Source: an uncultured Clostridia bacterium (lineage in GTDB: Bacteria > Bacillota > Clostridia > Oscillospirales > Acutalibacteraceae). From it: a stretch of 64,000 bases of DNA. Shown here one piece after another: positions 63,794 to 64,000 of the stretch. The notes below the pieces were generated by a model. It was not told the origin of the DNA. It saw nothing but the letters and a program-made list of their open reading frames with translations, and ran no database searches. Position 1 is the stretch's first letter, and each line of letters starts with the position of its first letter. The translations under genes were made by a program, and so were the position numbers. The stretch covers positions 62,001 through 126,000 of the forward strand of contig CAMNXD010000003.1 of NCBI GenBank assembly GCA_946566955.1. Reading direction: 5' to 3'.

Positions 63794-64000
63794 TTGGCAA
63801 TACGAAAAATACTTACAGAAGAATCTGAATTTCTTCACAAAAAATGTAGACCAGTTGAAAATTTCGATGAAAAACTTAGCATTTTAATTGATGATATGTT
63901 TGAAACAATGGAAAAAGCAAATGGAGTAGGTCTTGCAGCTCCTCAGATTGGAATTTTAAGAAGGATTGCAGTTATTAAAATAGGTAGCGAAGCTATAGAA
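63794..64000 (+). CDS. def: Peptide deformylase (N-terminal part, runs off the window)
   Basis: 69 codons are present before the window ends. The start is TTG with GAGGTG 8 bases upstream. The sequence AIRKILTEESEFLHKKC and the first deformylase motif GVGLAAPQIG (about 44-53) are clear; the metal-binding EGCLS and HEIDH motifs would lie beyond the window. It removes the formyl group from new proteins. Confidence 0.92.
   Translation, partial: MAIRKILTEESEFLHKKCRPVENFDEKLSILIDDMFETMEKANGVGLAAPQIGILRRIAVIKIGSEAIE

Overview
The window is a gene-dense, AT-rich piece of a low-GC Gram-positive (Firmicutes, class Clostridia) chromosome. The evidence is the dgt-dnaG-rpoD order, the rplU-prp-rpmA-obg-mrnC cluster with an N-terminally extended L27, a sortase with a class-B-like catalytic motif, a NatAB-type exporter and many strong AGGAGG ribosome binding sites. 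The first gene is a nucleotide transporter of the plastid/Rickettsia/Chlamydia ATP:ADP antiporter family, a hallmark of bacteria that live inside eukaryotic cells. Together these fit an intracellular clostridium resembling the published ATP/ADP-translocase-bearing endosymbionts of termite-gut protists ('Candidatus Improbicoccus' type). That assignment is an inference, not a database match.

Layout. 1-3.4 kb: nucleotide transporter, a small membrane-anchored protein, a CrtO-like acyltransferase and L31. 3.4-11 kb: YigZ, dGTPase, primase and the main sigma factor, then L21/Prp/L27, Obg and Mini-RNase III. 11-14.6 kb: accessory island with two tiny peptides (11023-11363), a P-loop ATPase and a tandem pair of paralogous helical proteins. 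14.7-16.4 kb: family 4 uracil-DNA glycosylase and YchF. 16.5-18.6 kb: secreted zinc phospholipase C followed by two secreted proteins of unknown function. 18.8-22 kb: tRNA-Val, cytidine deaminase, MtaB, thioredoxin and thioredoxin reductase. 22.2-28.5 kb: a ~1,900-residue repeat-rich surface protein and an Xre regulator with an apparent ATT start. 28.5-31 kb: D,D-carboxypeptidase, class II aldolase, tRNA-Thr. 31-33.7 kb: a double-glycine (Nif11-like) leader fused to a signal-like segment and an AAA+ ATPase, followed by a stand-alone relative of the leader. 33.7-39.4 kb: Tgt, a deoxyribosyltransferase-like protein, the diaminopimelate operon asd-dapA-dapB, QueA. 39.5-47.7 kb: S2, EF-Ts, Pgi, L32, Der, PlsY, a phosphatase and BipA. 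47.8-54.6 kb, minus strand: a secreted leucine-rich-repeat protein ending in a CaaX-like tetrapeptide, a DUF975 membrane protein, UvrA and UvrB. 54.8-64 kb: NatAB-like exporter, TcdA, RecJ, RelA/SpoT, a metallo-hydrolase, a zinc-ribbon protein, sortase and the start of peptide deformylase.

How it fits together. The core is information processing plus retained cell-wall synthesis (diaminopimelate branch, D,D-carboxypeptidase, sortase). Nucleotide import and salvage enzymes (transporter, dGTPase, cytidine deaminase, deoxyribosyltransferase-like protein) suit a cell living on host nucleotides. The accessory genes are dominated by exported products that could act on a host: phospholipase C, the giant repeat protein, the LRR protein with a CaaX-like end, and the leader-bearing AAA+ protein. 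Promoters are unusually legible: many read TTGxxx, 16-19 bases, TATAAT-like, and most of these carry a TG one base upstream of the -10 box. Start codons other than ATG (GTG, TTG and perhaps ATT) are frequent. All functional calls rest on reading motifs by eye; no search was run.
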